Notes: generated by a model not told the origin, from the sequence alone. DNA of 25,490 bases from Fervidobacterium sp. UBA5837 (GCA_002432805.1 DJGV01000002.1:61938-87427), one strand, 5' to 3'; shown: positions 16,352 through 24,620, counted from the first letter of the stretch. A program made the numbers and translations.

Positions 16352-17190
16352 ATCGACTCACTTTCCTTTCTCAACATTTCAACGGCTCTCTGCCATTCTT
16401 CAGCACTCATTGACATGTTGTGTGATGTCACTTTACCTTCTGCAAAGTACGCACCTTTGCCTTTGATTGTGTGAAGTATAATCATTGTAGGTTTTTCAAT
16501 CTGTGATTTACCTTCCATCACTGCATCGTAAATCTGCTCTACATTGTGACCATCTACTTCGATCACGTGCCAATTGAACGCGCGCCATTTATCCGCAAGT
16601 GGTTCGAGGTTATTTACTTCCTTTATGTATCCATCTATTTGCATCTTATTGTAATCGGTAAATGCAATTAAGTTATTCAGCTTGTTGTGCGATGCAAACA
16701 TAGCTGCTTCCCATATCTGACCTTCTTGAGATTCCCCATCGCCTATAATCGCATAGACGTAGTTATCCTTTTTGTAAATCTTCGCAGCAAGTGCCATACC
16801 GACTGCTGCAGATAGTCCTTGACCAAGCGAGCCTGCGGTCATATCAACACCCGGTGTTTTTAGTCTATCGCAATGACTTGGTAAGTTCGTATCTGGCTTG
16901 TTCAACGTATTGATCCATTCGTACGGAAAATAACCGAGATCAGCAAGTACAGAATACAGCGCTGGTCCAGCATGACCTTTTGATAGAACAAATTGGTCTC
17001 TACCTTCCCACTTTGGATTTTTCGCGTCTATTTTCATGACCTTGTAGTACAACACAACTAAGGTATCGACTATAGACAGTGAGCCTCCTATGTGTCCGAC
17101 ACCGAGTTTTCCTATCATCTCGATCGTTATCATTCGTATATGTAAAGCCTTTTTCTTCAAATCTTTGACCTCTACTTCGGTTAATTTCAA
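16348..17190 (-). CDS. Transketolase, N-terminal subunit (SqwG-like candidate)
   Basis: A 280-residue thiamine-diphosphate-binding half of a split transketolase. Visible are GHIGG (His33), SKGHA (His73), GSLGQGL, and the Mg/thiamine-diphosphate motif beginning GDGESQEGQ at about residue 150 and ending at Asn181. TIKGKG lies near the C-terminus. The start is a TTG at 17190: a strong AGGAGGGAGG lies eight bases upstream, and the longer open frame to 17238 would place this site inside the gene. It overlaps the C-terminal subunit by four bases. Split transketolases are common in anaerobes; the operon context (YihQ-like glycosidase, RpiB-like isomerase) favours sulfofructose transketolase, the SqwG partner in the sulfo-TK route. 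Confidence 0.85.
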   Translation of the reverse strand: MKLTEVEVKDLKKKALHIRMITIEMIGKLGVGHIGGSLSIVDTLVVLYYKVMKIDAKNPKWEGRDQFVLSKGHAGPALYSVLADLGYFPYEWINTLNKPDTNLPSHCDRLKTPGVDMTAGSLGQGLSAAVGMALAAKIYKKDNYVYAIIGDGESQEGQIWEAAMFASHNKLNNLIAFTDYNKMQIDGYIKEVNNLEPLADKWRAFNWHVIEVDGHNVEQIYDAVMEGKSQIEKPTMIILHTIKGKGAYFAEGKVTSHNMSMSAEEWQRAVEMLRKESESI

Positions 17191-17252
17191 TCTAACTTCC
17201 TCCCTCCTAAGCAATTTGAAAACTTGACAATCTAACAAAATGCGAAACCATT

Positions 17253-18362
17253 TCAGTATATTGTGTTTAGTAATTGCAAAACATCTTCGTACTTCATATC
17301 TCCCGGCGTCAGTTTTACGATGTTTGCTTCCATCGAGACTTTGGCTATATCTTCAAGTTCTTCAAGTTTTACGTTGTAATCCCGCAACCTTGTTGAAAAT
17401 CCTGATTCACTAATGAGTTTTTCTATCCTCGCTGAAAGTTCTTCTATATCTTTCATATCCAAGTACATGAGCAGCTCATCCATCTTCTTTGTTACGTATG
17501 GGTAAGTCCAGAGCACTAGTTTAGGAAGTGTCAATACAACCGCTAATCCATGCTCTATACCATAAAAGCTGGTTAGAGGGAAACTAATTGCGTGTGCTGC
17601 AGTTGTACGCGTCTGACTGAATGCAATACCAGCAATTGTTGCTGCCAATGACATGTTGTTGCGTGCGTCTTTGTCTCCATTGATCGAATTGGTCAGGTTT
17701 TCAAAGACCATCTTTGTTGCCTTCAATGCGAGTCCTTCCGTGTAAGGTTGCGAGCTCTTTGCCCAGTAACTTTCTATTGCGTGTGTTAATGCATCCAAAC
17801 CCGTTGAAGCTGCAACGCGCGGTGGCATCGAGTAGGTTAACTGCGGGTCTATGATAGCTACGTCTGCCCAGAATTTATCACTTGTCATCGGTCTCTTGAT
17901 AGATTCGTGCGTGAACACACCTACGTTTGTGACCTCACTACCAGTACCTGCCGTCGTTGGAATTAGTACAAGTGGAAGCCTGGAGTTGAATTTCTTTGCA
18001 CCAAGCAAGTAATCTTCTATCTTCCCTCCATTTGAAAGTAATGCGCTTACCGCCTTACTTGTATCGAGTGAACTCCCTCCACCGATGCCAATGATTCCAT
18101 CGATTTGTGCATTTGAGTAGTTATCAACTATGCTATTTACAAGTTTGCAAGATGGATTTGGTTCTATACCACCGAATATATCGCAGTCGAGGAAGATGCG
18201 TTGTATCACATCCACGTATCCAAGTTTTTGTACAACGGGATCGCATATCACAAGTACCTTCCTAGCCGACAAGTACTTTTCAGCTTCGTTTAACTTTCCT
18301 ACACCGTAAACTACCTTAACCGGATTACATATTTCAAAATTCGAAAGAGTTGAGTTTTCCAT
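17253..18362 (-). CDS. Iron-containing alcohol dehydrogenase, candidate sulfolactaldehyde reductase
   Basis: A 369-residue group III (iron-activated) alcohol dehydrogenase. The nucleotide-binding GGGSSLD motif is at 94-100 and PTTAGTGSE at 135-143. Metal ligands are Asp190, His194, His257 and His271, all present, so it should be active with NAD(H) or NADP(H). It reduces aldehydes in the cytoplasm during fermentation. Here it would reduce 3-sulfolactaldehyde to 2,3-dihydroxypropane-1-sulfonate and regenerate NAD+, the last step of sulfoglycolysis in fermenters (SqwF-type role). GAGGTGA sits just upstream of the ATG. It lies 60 bp from the EamA gene and about 60 bp from the transketolase. Other aldehydes or 1,2-propanediol remain possible. 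Confidence 0.78.
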   Translation of the reverse strand: MENSTLSNFEICNPVKVVYGVGKLNEAEKYLSARKVLVICDPVVQKLGYVDVIQRIFLDCDIFGGIEPNPSCKLVNSIVDNYSNAQIDGIIGIGGGSSLDTSKAVSALLSNGGKIEDYLLGAKKFNSRLPLVLIPTTAGTGSEVTNVGVFTHESIKRPMTSDKFWADVAIIDPQLTYSMPPRVAASTGLDALTHAIESYWAKSSQPYTEGLALKATKMVFENLTNSINGDKDARNNMSLAATIAGIAFSQTRTTAAHAISFPLTSFYGIEHGLAVVLTLPKLVLWTYPYVTKKMDELLMYLDMKDIEELSARIEKLISESGFSTRLRDYNVKLEELEDIAKVSMEANIVKLTPGDMKYEDVLQLLNTIY

Positions 18363-18421
18363 GCTATCACCTCATTAACTATACAATTCTTAAACTACAT
18401 AACGCTTACATAATTGTAAGA

Positions 18422-19333
18422 TTAATTTGATTTAGTCCGTCGACTTGATGTATTTCCATAGTTGTTTCTAATGAGCAAATATGCACACAAAAGAATTATT
18501 GCCATCCCAATTATCTGGGTCATCGATAGTCGCTCACCAAGAAAGATAAATGAGAATGTCGAAACGTATACAGGCATCAGCAAAAGTACACTTCTCACAA
18601 GCCAGACCGGGAATTTACGTAGCGAACCATAATAAACAATGTATATCAAGAACTGACCGATACTTGCAATCATCAACGCAGTCGTCGAACCATTGAAACC
18701 CAAATGACTGAATTCTACCATTCCCACACTACTGCCTGAAAATATTACAAAAAACACAAGTGTGAACAAATTGTTGTAGAAGGCTATCACGTTATCTGAG
18801 ACTGGATTGGACTTATCTTCCTGTACGCTCCTAATTAAAAAGGCATTGATCGATATGAAGAGTGCACTAAATAAGAACAGCAAATCTGCTATGTTCAATG
18901 CAAATTGTGAGAGTTGCAACCCTGAAACGAGGAAAACTCCCACCAACATGAAAACCATCAGTATCAGCTCACTGAAGACTACTTTTTGACCAAGCAAGAA
19001 AGAAATTAACGTTGAAAAGAGCACGTCAGACCTTAACAATATGGAGCCCTTCGATGCACTCGAATACTTGAAACCAATGAACGCAGTGAAATCAAGTAGA
19101 AATCCAAGCAATCCTATTAAAACTAATCGAGGGAAGACATGTTGCACTCTAAACAAATCCATCAATTCTTTACGATACCACATGTAAAAAACCATAACGA
19201 TAAACACGAAGAGTCTGATGAAGATACCTGTGAACGTGGCGGAAAATGTCGACAGTGCAAGCTTATTCGCGATATAATATGTGCCCCACACTATGACGAG
19301 CATCACTAAATTCAGTTTGCTCTTTTCAGCCAT
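18422..19333 (-). CDS. EamA/DMT-family transporter
   Basis: A 303-residue membrane protein with ten predicted helices in two similar halves, the two-EamA-domain pattern of drug/metabolite transporters. The C-terminal half carries the family-like LMPVYVSTFSFIFLGERLSMTQIIG segment with its conserved LGE. Members usually export small metabolites. In this operon the likely cargo is an end product, such as dihydroxypropanesulfonate, leaving the cell, but import of a sugar sulfonate cannot be excluded. The gene begins five bases after the stop of the GPH symporter gene and has only a weak ribosome site, so translation probably depends on that upstream gene. Confidence 0.78.
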   Translation of the reverse strand: MAEKSKLNLVMLVIVWGTYYIANKLALSTFSATFTGIFIRLFVFIVMVFYMWYRKELMDLFRVQHVFPRLVLIGLLGFLLDFTAFIGFKYSSASKGSILLRSDVLFSTLISFLLGQKVVFSELILMVFMLVGVFLVSGLQLSQFALNIADLLFLFSALFISINAFLIRSVQEDKSNPVSDNVIAFYNNLFTLVFFVIFSGSSVGMVEFSHLGFNGSTTALMIASIGQFLIYIVYYGSLRKFPVWLVRSVLLLMPVYVSTFSFIFLGERLSMTQIIGMAIILLCAYLLIRNNYGNTSSRRTKSN

Positions 19334-19337
19334 CTGG

Positions 19338-20780
19338 CTATATCAGTTCCTTTCTCAATTTTTCAAGTTCACTCTCAGCAATTTTGCCTGTTTCTCGTTT
19401 CTTGTTGAGAAATGCGATAAGTTCTCTATGAACATTCGGTTTGAGCGGGTATCTCAATGCAGCCCAGACTCCAAAGACCAACAGCGTGATTGGTCCAATG
19501 GCCAGTATAACCCTTATCGCGGTAATGACACTTTGTGGCTGAACTGGGATTTCGTTGCCCACCGGGTTTATGTAACCGGCTAGTCCCAGTATCAAGAGTA
19601 TGAATGCTTGAGCCAACGCCGATGCAATCTTCCTTAAAAACGTTGCCATCGAACTTAACATACCTTCCCTTCTATCACCGAAGTTCAATTCTCCAACATC
19701 TGTTACGTCACCAAGTATTGTATGCGGCATAACCGCAACGGCAGAAACACCTGCACCTATGATGGCTGAGAATGCAAATAGTACCATATCTGGCCAAGAT
19801 GGTTTAAGGATGAATGTCAAGATCCCGCCAATGGACCATATTATTGCACCAAATACGTAGGCAAGATTCTTACTCTTCTTACGCGCTATCATCGCATAAA
19901 AAGGTATAAAGACTACTTCAGTGATAAGTAGCACACCGAGTACGATGGAGACCATCGATGGTTTGCCCATATAATATTTCATGTAATATGGGAAAATGAT
20001 CGATACAGTGTCGATTGCCAAATAAGCAAACAGATACATTGCTAAGTATGTTCGAAACGTCTTTATTTTCAAAGGCTCTATTATGAGGTCTCTAAAGCTG
20101 AACTTCGTAGCCGCAGGTGTAAAATTCTTCTCCTTTGTGAAGGCAAATACACCGAGGTATGGCAATGCGAAAAATGTTCCAAACACTATGGACATGAGCA
20201 AGTATCCCTTTTTCACATCACCTGCTGCTTGAACGATCATCATAGGTAATACGGCACAAAGCAGAGAAGAGATAAGAGAAAATACAAGTCGCAAGGAGTT
20301 TATAGATGTTCGTTCGTTGTAATCTAACGTAATTTCTGCACTCATCGCAGTATATGGTACCAAAACCATAGTGTTTACAACATCTAAGAAAAGGTATGAG
20401 AAAAAGGCATACAAAAACCTTGCAAATACACTTTGAAAACTTACAGGATACCAGACCATAACGAAAGACAAGAATATGAATGGTACACCAACGAGAAAGT
20501 ATGGCCTTCTTCTTCCAAATCGTGATTTTGTGCGGTCAGTTATGAATCCCATGATGGGGTCTGTGAATGCATCCCAAATCTTGCCGATCAAGAAAATCAA
20601 CGACGCATACGACGCAGGAATCTTCATGACATCTGTAAGGAATATCGCGTAGAAAAAGTTCATTATGTTGAAGACTCCACCACCGTAAACATCGCCAAGT
20701 GCAAAGAAGAATTTCGTCAAACCAGGTACCTTATTGTTACCTTTTGCTTCTTTCTTGTCAATTTTCTCCTCTTTACTCAT
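19338..20780 (-). CDS. GPH-family sugar:cation symporter (YihO/YihP/MelB type)
   Basis: A 480-residue inner-membrane symporter of the glycoside-pentoside-hexuronide family, with twelve predicted helices. The family signature is clear: GKIWDAFTDPIMGFITDRTK followed by SRFGRRRPYFL, and GEL-FGDRREG near residue 350. E. coli sulfoquinovose clusters use this family (YihO and YihP) to import sulfoquinovose-type substrates. The start at 20780 overlaps the preceding permease stop (ATGA) and has GGAGG upstream. The open frame extends 37 codons further, but that part is out of phase with the permease and looks spurious. Having this symporter beside a full ABC cassette suggests two routes, perhaps sulfoquinovose and its glycoside. 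Exact substrate is inferred. Confidence 0.85.
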   Translation of the reverse strand: MSKEEKIDKKEAKGNNKVPGLTKFFFALGDVYGGGVFNIMNFFYAIFLTDVMKIPASYASLIFLIGKIWDAFTDPIMGFITDRTKSRFGRRRPYFLVGVPFIFLSFVMVWYPVSFQSVFARFLYAFFSYLFLDVVNTMVLVPYTAMSAEITLDYNERTSINSLRLVFSLISSLLCAVLPMMIVQAAGDVKKGYLLMSIVFGTFFALPYLGVFAFTKEKNFTPAATKFSFRDLIIEPLKIKTFRTYLAMYLFAYLAIDTVSIIFPYYMKYYMGKPSMVSIVLGVLLITEVVFIPFYAMIARKKSKNLAYVFGAIIWSIGGILTFILKPSWPDMVLFAFSAIIGAGVSAVAVMPHTILGDVTDVGELNFGDRREGMLSSMATFLRKIASALAQAFILLILGLAGYINPVGNEIPVQPQSVITAIRVILAIGPITLLVFGVWAALRYPLKPNVHRELIAFLNKKRETGKIAESELEKLRKELI

Positions 20781-21610
20781 CCCTTTATCCCTCCAGCAGA
20801 CAATCCTTTTATGATGTACTTTTGCAGCGTTATAGTGATGATGAGTACCGGTATCAGCATTATCGTTCCAGCAGCAGACAGTTGTCCCCATTTCGGCGCA
20901 TATTGACCGAGCAAACCATTTACAGCAACGGGTGCTGTACGTGCGTTCGTTGAAGACAATATGAGTGCATACAGGAATTCATTCCAAGACATCAGAAAAC
21001 AGAATATGGCAGAAACAACGATTCCAGGCCCCACGAGTGGTAGAAATATTCTCCAAAAAACGCCACCTTCACTTGCACCATCTATCCTCGCTGCTTCTTC
21101 AAAGTCTCGTGGAATTGCTGCAAAAAACGGTAATAAAAGCCAGACGACATACGGTATATTGAAACTCATGTGAGATAGTATAATACCCGTTAGTGTATCT
21201 CTCAACTGAAATTGGTTAAACATCATAAACAATGGTATTACAAGAGAAATCTGTGGGACCATCCTAAATATGAGAAATGAATAAGCAATCAATTTTTTAG
21301 ATCTGAACACGTATCTGGTTATGCCATACGAAGCCATCGCACCTACGATTATTGAAATAACCGTTGATACAACCGCAACGATGATACTGTTTCTTAAACT
21401 AAGCAAGAAATCTCTATTCGATAGGACGGATTTGTAACTATCGAAATTGAAAGAAAAGTAGAAAGGTCCACGAGCCCATATATCTATATCTCGCTTAAAA
21501 CTGTTCATAAAAACAACTATGATCGGCGTCAATTCGATGAAAACTATCAACAAGATGATAATTATTAGCAAAGTAGTTAGAAATCTTTTCCTAAAGTGTT
21601 TTGACTTCAT
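20777..21610 (-). CDS. ABC sugar importer, permease (MalG type)
   Basis: A 277-residue inner-membrane permease with six predicted helices and the EAA loop (RDFEEAARIDGASEGGVFWR) that docks an ATPase. The C-terminal tail LQKYIIKGLSAGGIKG is of the usual type. It overlaps the preceding permease and the following symporter gene by four bases each, so all three are translationally coupled. It completes the membrane channel for the substrate delivered by the binding protein at 22580-23860. No ATPase gene is in the operon. In this context the cargo is likely a sulfoquinovoside such as sulfoquinovosyl glycerol. Confidence 0.9.
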   Translation of the reverse strand: MKSKHFRKRFLTTLLIIIILLIVFIELTPIIVVFMNSFKRDIDIWARGPFYFSFNFDSYKSVLSNRDFLLSLRNSIIVAVVSTVISIIVGAMASYGITRYVFRSKKLIAYSFLIFRMVPQISLVIPLFMMFNQFQLRDTLTGIILSHMSFNIPYVVWLLLPFFAAIPRDFEEAARIDGASEGGVFWRIFLPLVGPGIVVSAIFCFLMSWNEFLYALILSSTNARTAPVAVNGLLGQYAPKWGQLSAAGTIMLIPVLIITITLQKYIIKGLSAGGIKG

Positions 21611-22485
21611 CCCTTCTCACCCTCAAATTGTATATTTCCTCTGACTATGAAAAATGCAATAACGAGTGCTACTATGAGTAATATGACGCCCATTGCAGCC
21701 GCGTACCCTATGTTGAAGAATTCAAATGCTTGCTTGTTTATGTACAATGAGAGTAGCAAAGTTGAATTACCAGGTCCACCACCGGTCATGACATATACTT
21801 CGGAGAAGATACGGAGTGCATCTATGAGTCTCAACAGTAGTGCTGTTGCGATTGTCGGCCTGAGATAGGGAATCACTATCTTGGTTATCTTCTTCCAAAA
21901 ACCTGCACCATCTATCTGAGCTGCCTCGATATACTCTCTTGGCATACCGGATAGCCCTGCATATATGAACATAAACATGAATGGCCACATGCGCCAGATA
22001 TCTTGAATGATGACCATGCTATATGCAAAATTTGGTTCAGCTAGCCAAGCTTTAACACCAAAACCAAGCTTTTCCAAGATGAAACTCATCATACCATACT
22101 CAGGTTGCAAGAGCATTCGCCACGTGAGGCCTGAAATGACAGGTAGCACAAAAACTGGTAAGAGCAACAGTGCTCGCACTACATCGTAGAATTTTCCATC
22201 GCGATTCAACAGAATGGCGACAAAGAATCCCAAGATCGTCTCTATCGGAAGTGCTATCACTATGAACCCTAGTTGCAACCATAACGAATGTAGAAATTCT
22301 CTATCTTTGAACAAGGACAGATAATTTTCAAAACCAAGGAACTTCTTTGCGTCTGAGTGAAATAAGTTCCAGTCATATGCGGACATATAAATCGAGTAGA
22401 ATATTGGATAAACAAGTATAGAGATGACCAATACCAGTGCAGGAAGTATAAAAATCCAGTGTTTGAAATTATAATTTCTCTTCAT
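21607..22485 (-). CDS. ABC sugar importer, permease (MalF type)
   Basis: A 292-residue inner-membrane permease with six predicted helices, beginning with a short basic tail and the segment FILPALVLVISILVYPIFYSI typical of MalF/UgpA-type sugar permeases. The EAA loop reads REYIEAAQIDGAGFWKKI. The ribosome site GGGTGG lies just upstream of the ATG, and the gene ends in a four-base overlap with the next permease. A strong hairpin lies between it and the binding-protein gene. It forms half of the channel; the other half is the next gene. Confidence 0.9.
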   Translation of the reverse strand: MKRNYNFKHWIFILPALVLVISILVYPIFYSIYMSAYDWNLFHSDAKKFLGFENYLSLFKDREFLHSLWLQLGFIVIALPIETILGFFVAILLNRDGKFYDVVRALLLLPVFVLPVISGLTWRMLLQPEYGMMSFILEKLGFGVKAWLAEPNFAYSMVIIQDIWRMWPFMFMFIYAGLSGMPREYIEAAQIDGAGFWKKITKIVIPYLRPTIATALLLRLIDALRIFSEVYVMTGGGPGNSTLLLSLYINKQAFEFFNIGYAAAMGVILLIVALVIAFFIVRGNIQFEGEKG

Positions 22486-22525
22486 TTGACCACCCTTCGG
22501 CCACTTTGCTCAAGGTTTTTAGAGT

Positions 22526-22547
22526 AATGGGGGCAACTGCCCCCATT
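22526..22547 (-). terminator. Intercistronic hairpin between binding protein and permease genes
   Basis: AATGGGGGC and GCCCCCATT form a nine-pair stem with a four-base loop, located 32 bases after the binding-protein stop. On the minus strand it is followed by ACTCTAAAAACC, with no T-run. It is more likely an attenuating or 3'-end-protecting stem than a full terminator, and mirrors 6746-6775 in the other cassette. Confidence 0.6.
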
Positions 22548-22579
22548 GTGTGTAAAAATCTCTTCAATAAGTTGAAAGA

Positions 22580-23860
22580 TCAATAACCTAATTTCTTGAG
22601 TAGGTCGTTGAGATCATCTTTCATCTTTTTCACAGCACTTTCCGGTGTTACCTTTCCACTTATAGCTGCAAGCCAGTTATCTCTTATTATCTGTGAGGTC
22701 TCGGCATATTGCGGGAATCTCGGTCTTGCGATAGAACCCTTCATAGAATCGAATATCGCTTTAAACCAAGGCCTGTCTTTATTCATAGTAGGATTGAGCA
22801 ATATGTCGGATCTTGCAGGTGTAAATCCTTTTGGAACGAGCTTTGTTCCAGTTTCAAGAGATGCCCACCAATACGCAAACTCTGCTGCAGCATCTTTGTT
22901 TTTGGAAGCATTCGGCATTCCGAGTACCCAACATCCTCTGATTGCAGATGCGCCGGCCGAACCAACTGGTGGGGCAGAATACGTAATCTTGCCGGCAACT
23001 AAGGAAGAATTTGGATCTTCATGTTGTGGAACGAGCGCTGGCCATTGGAACATCGTGAATACCTTACCTTGATTGAACGCAGCAATTCTTTCCGAATGCC
23101 CCATATCGAGTGCACCTACAGGTGAGAACTTCAAAAGTTCTTTGTAGAAATTGATCGCCTCAACTGCTTTTTTGTCATCCAGCGCAACGACAACTCTATT
23201 GTTAACAATCTCTAAAGGCCTTGTCCCAAATCCTTCAAACATGAATATCGCTTCAGCCGTAGTACCTTCCGCTTGTTTCGTAAATGGTGCAAAACCGTAG
23301 ATTCCTTTGGTTGAGAAGAATTCTGCCATATCTCTTAGTTCTTTGAACGTCTTTGGCACGCCAAGGTTGTAACCATACTTACTCTTGAAATCCTGCTTGT
23401 TTTTTGGATCGTTAATAAGGTCTTTTCTTGTAATCCAGATGTAGACGTTTGCATTTACAGGCATACCTACGAAAGTTCCCATCCATTGAGCAGCATCAAA
23501 CGCATTCGGTGCAAAGACAGAAAGGTTAGGTTTTTTATATACTTTGCCAGTGCTCCAGTTGTTGAATGGAGTGAAAAGGTGTGCCAAGGCAGGAACGTAT
23601 GGTTCGTCGACCGTAACAAGATCATAGTCTGACTTATCAGTTGACACACTGACACCAATCTTCTGGAGCAAGTTACCAGAAGGTATGAGTTCAAGCACAA
23701 CTTTGATACCAGTCTGTTTCTCAAAATCTGGAATACCTTCCTTCAACGCCTGAGTTAGTGCATCATCCCAAGCAAGCACTTTGATCGTCGTGTTGTAAGG
23801 CGCTGAAAACGCAAGAAATACTGTAAAAACCAACAGCAAAACACTTATGACCCTTCGCAT
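22580..23860 (-). CDS. ABC sugar importer, substrate-binding protein (candidate sulfoquinovoside binder)
   Basis: A 426-residue family 1 solute-binding protein. The signal peptide MRRVISVLLLVFTVFLAFSA is followed by the mature start TTIKVLAWDDALTQ. The body has MalE-like features: DLVTVDEPYVPALA in the first lobe, TMFQWPALVPQ, and RGCWVLGMPNASKNKDAAAEF in the second. The ATG at 23860 is chosen because a run of six G precedes it at proper spacing and the signal peptide begins there; an upstream ATG at 23914 lacks a ribosome site. It is the first gene of the catabolic operon, directly after its promoter and operator. By context it captures a sulfoquinovoside outside the cell, as SmoF does in other bacteria, though it need not be closely related to SmoF. 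Confidence 0.87.
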   Translation of the reverse strand: MRRVISVLLLVFTVFLAFSAPYNTTIKVLAWDDALTQALKEGIPDFEKQTGIKVVLELIPSGNLLQKIGVSVSTDKSDYDLVTVDEPYVPALAHLFTPFNNWSTGKVYKKPNLSVFAPNAFDAAQWMGTFVGMPVNANVYIWITRKDLINDPKNKQDFKSKYGYNLGVPKTFKELRDMAEFFSTKGIYGFAPFTKQAEGTTAEAIFMFEGFGTRPLEIVNNRVVVALDDKKAVEAINFYKELLKFSPVGALDMGHSERIAAFNQGKVFTMFQWPALVPQHEDPNSSLVAGKITYSAPPVGSAGASAIRGCWVLGMPNASKNKDAAAEFAYWWASLETGTKLVPKGFTPARSDILLNPTMNKDRPWFKAIFDSMKGSIARPRFPQYAETSQIIRDNWLAAISGKVTPESAVKKMKDDLNDLLKKLGY

Positions 23861-23916
23861 CTTTTTCCCCCCTTTGAAAGGATGTGGTCCGGATAACTGA
23901 CAAATTGTTTCCAATG

Positions 23917-23936
23917 ATATGATAACGTTATCATAT
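23917..23936. promoter_or_regulatory. LacI-family operator O1 (20-bp perfect palindrome)
   Basis: ATATGATAACGTTATCATAT is a perfect 20-bp palindrome with central CG, matching the LacI/CcpA-type half-site pattern TGATAACG. It overlaps the predicted -10 box of the operon, so bound repressor would block polymerase. The centre lies 157 bp from that of the second copy at 24077-24090. Confidence 0.8.
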
Positions 23937-23962
23937 TAGACCACAATTTTCTAAATTGACAA
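23933..23962 (-). promoter_or_regulatory. Promoter of the catabolic operon
   Basis: On the minus strand TTGTCA (23957-23962) and TAATAT (23933-23938) are separated by 18 bp. The -10 shares four bases with the 20-bp operator palindrome, placing the operator over the -10 and start site. The start codon of the binding protein follows about 70 bp further on. Confidence 0.6.
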
Positions 23963-24076
23963 AAACTGATTTAAGCACGTTTATTCAACCAATTGTTGAA
24001 AATAAGAATTTTCGTTCTATTTGCGTCAAATTTCAAGTGTTATTTTGCACAAACTATTGAAATCTATAATTTTACA

Positions 24077-24090
24077 TGATAACGTTATCA
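24077..24090. promoter_or_regulatory. LacI-family operator O2 (14-bp perfect palindrome)
   Basis: TGATAACGTTATCA is identical to the inner 14 bases of the operator at 23917-23936. It lies upstream of the promoter, where an auxiliary operator would sit for DNA looping by a tetrameric repressor. It also matches the consensus form of a CcpA-type cre site. Confidence 0.75.
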
Positions 24091-24140
24091 CACTTATCAA
24101 AAAAATATGGATGCAAGAGAATGCGTATGCAGCGACAAAA

Positions 24141-24620
24141 TCATTTGAGCAAATTCTTGTATATGCCTGGATGAGAATCTGGTATTTCAACCGCTCCGAC
24201 AATCTTTTTGTAATATTCTACAGGGCCAGCATCACCGATGATAGCGTATGCATAACCAACGGTGTACATGTCTTTTAGGCAAGCTAATAGTAGTGCGGTT
24301 CCAATTCCTTTACCTCTATATGTAGGATTTACTCCAGTTGGGCCAAAGAACCCCCTTATCGTTGCATCGTAGCATGCAAAACCTATTATTTCGTTGTCTT
24401 TGGTTGTATCTATGGCGATGAAACAAGAGATGGGCCTATTTGAAAAGCTTACGTCTGTCTCACTCGCCCAGTGTTTTCCAAACTGCTCTCTTACCCATTC
24501 TACAACGGGGATTTTTTCCGGACCTATGGGCCTTTTGATCACTATACCATATTTCGATAGTTCTTCTAAAACATCTTCATATGATGGCAATTCATACAAT
24601 TTGACAAGCATATCAGCCAT
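24141..24620 (-). CDS. GNAT-family N-acetyltransferase
   Basis: A 159-residue protein with a GNAT fold in its second half. Motif A, which binds the pyrophosphate of acetyl-CoA, is clear: GVNPTYRGKGIGTALL, preceded by the strand NEIIGFACYDA. The N-terminal 70 residues are less conserved and include a Trp-containing helix. The substrate (amine, peptide or antibiotic) cannot be told. The ATG at 24620 is chosen because GGAGGG lies seven bases upstream; an in-frame ATG at 24635 overlaps that site. It precedes, on the same strand, the operator region of the catabolic operon, but its end lies about 50 bp before the auxiliary operator, so it is a separate unit. Confidence 0.82.
   Translation of the reverse strand: MADMLVKLYELPSYEDVLEELSKYGIVIKRPIGPEKIPVVEWVREQFGKHWASETDVSFSNRPISCFIAIDTTKDNEIIGFACYDATIRGFFGPTGVNPTYRGKGIGTALLLACLKDMYTVGYAYAIIGDAGPVEYYKKIVGAVEIPDSHPGIYKNLLK

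Noticed and set aside
15386..17190. Split transketolase as a frameshifted single gene
   Set aside because: Each half has its own start, the overlap is a clean 4-bp stop/start, each ends at its natural domain boundary, and two-gene transketolases are standard in many anaerobes.
18405..18420. Hairpin CTTACA-TAAT-TGTAAG between the EamA and dehydrogenase genes as a terminator
   Set aside because: The stem has only six AT-rich pairs and no T-run on the minus strand, and the operon continues. It could be a weak regulator site but cannot be supported.
24021..24278. Small plus-strand gene across the auxiliary operator
   Set aside because: No ribosome site before the start, it runs into the antisense of the GNAT gene, and it contains the palindromic operator, which explains the sequence better.
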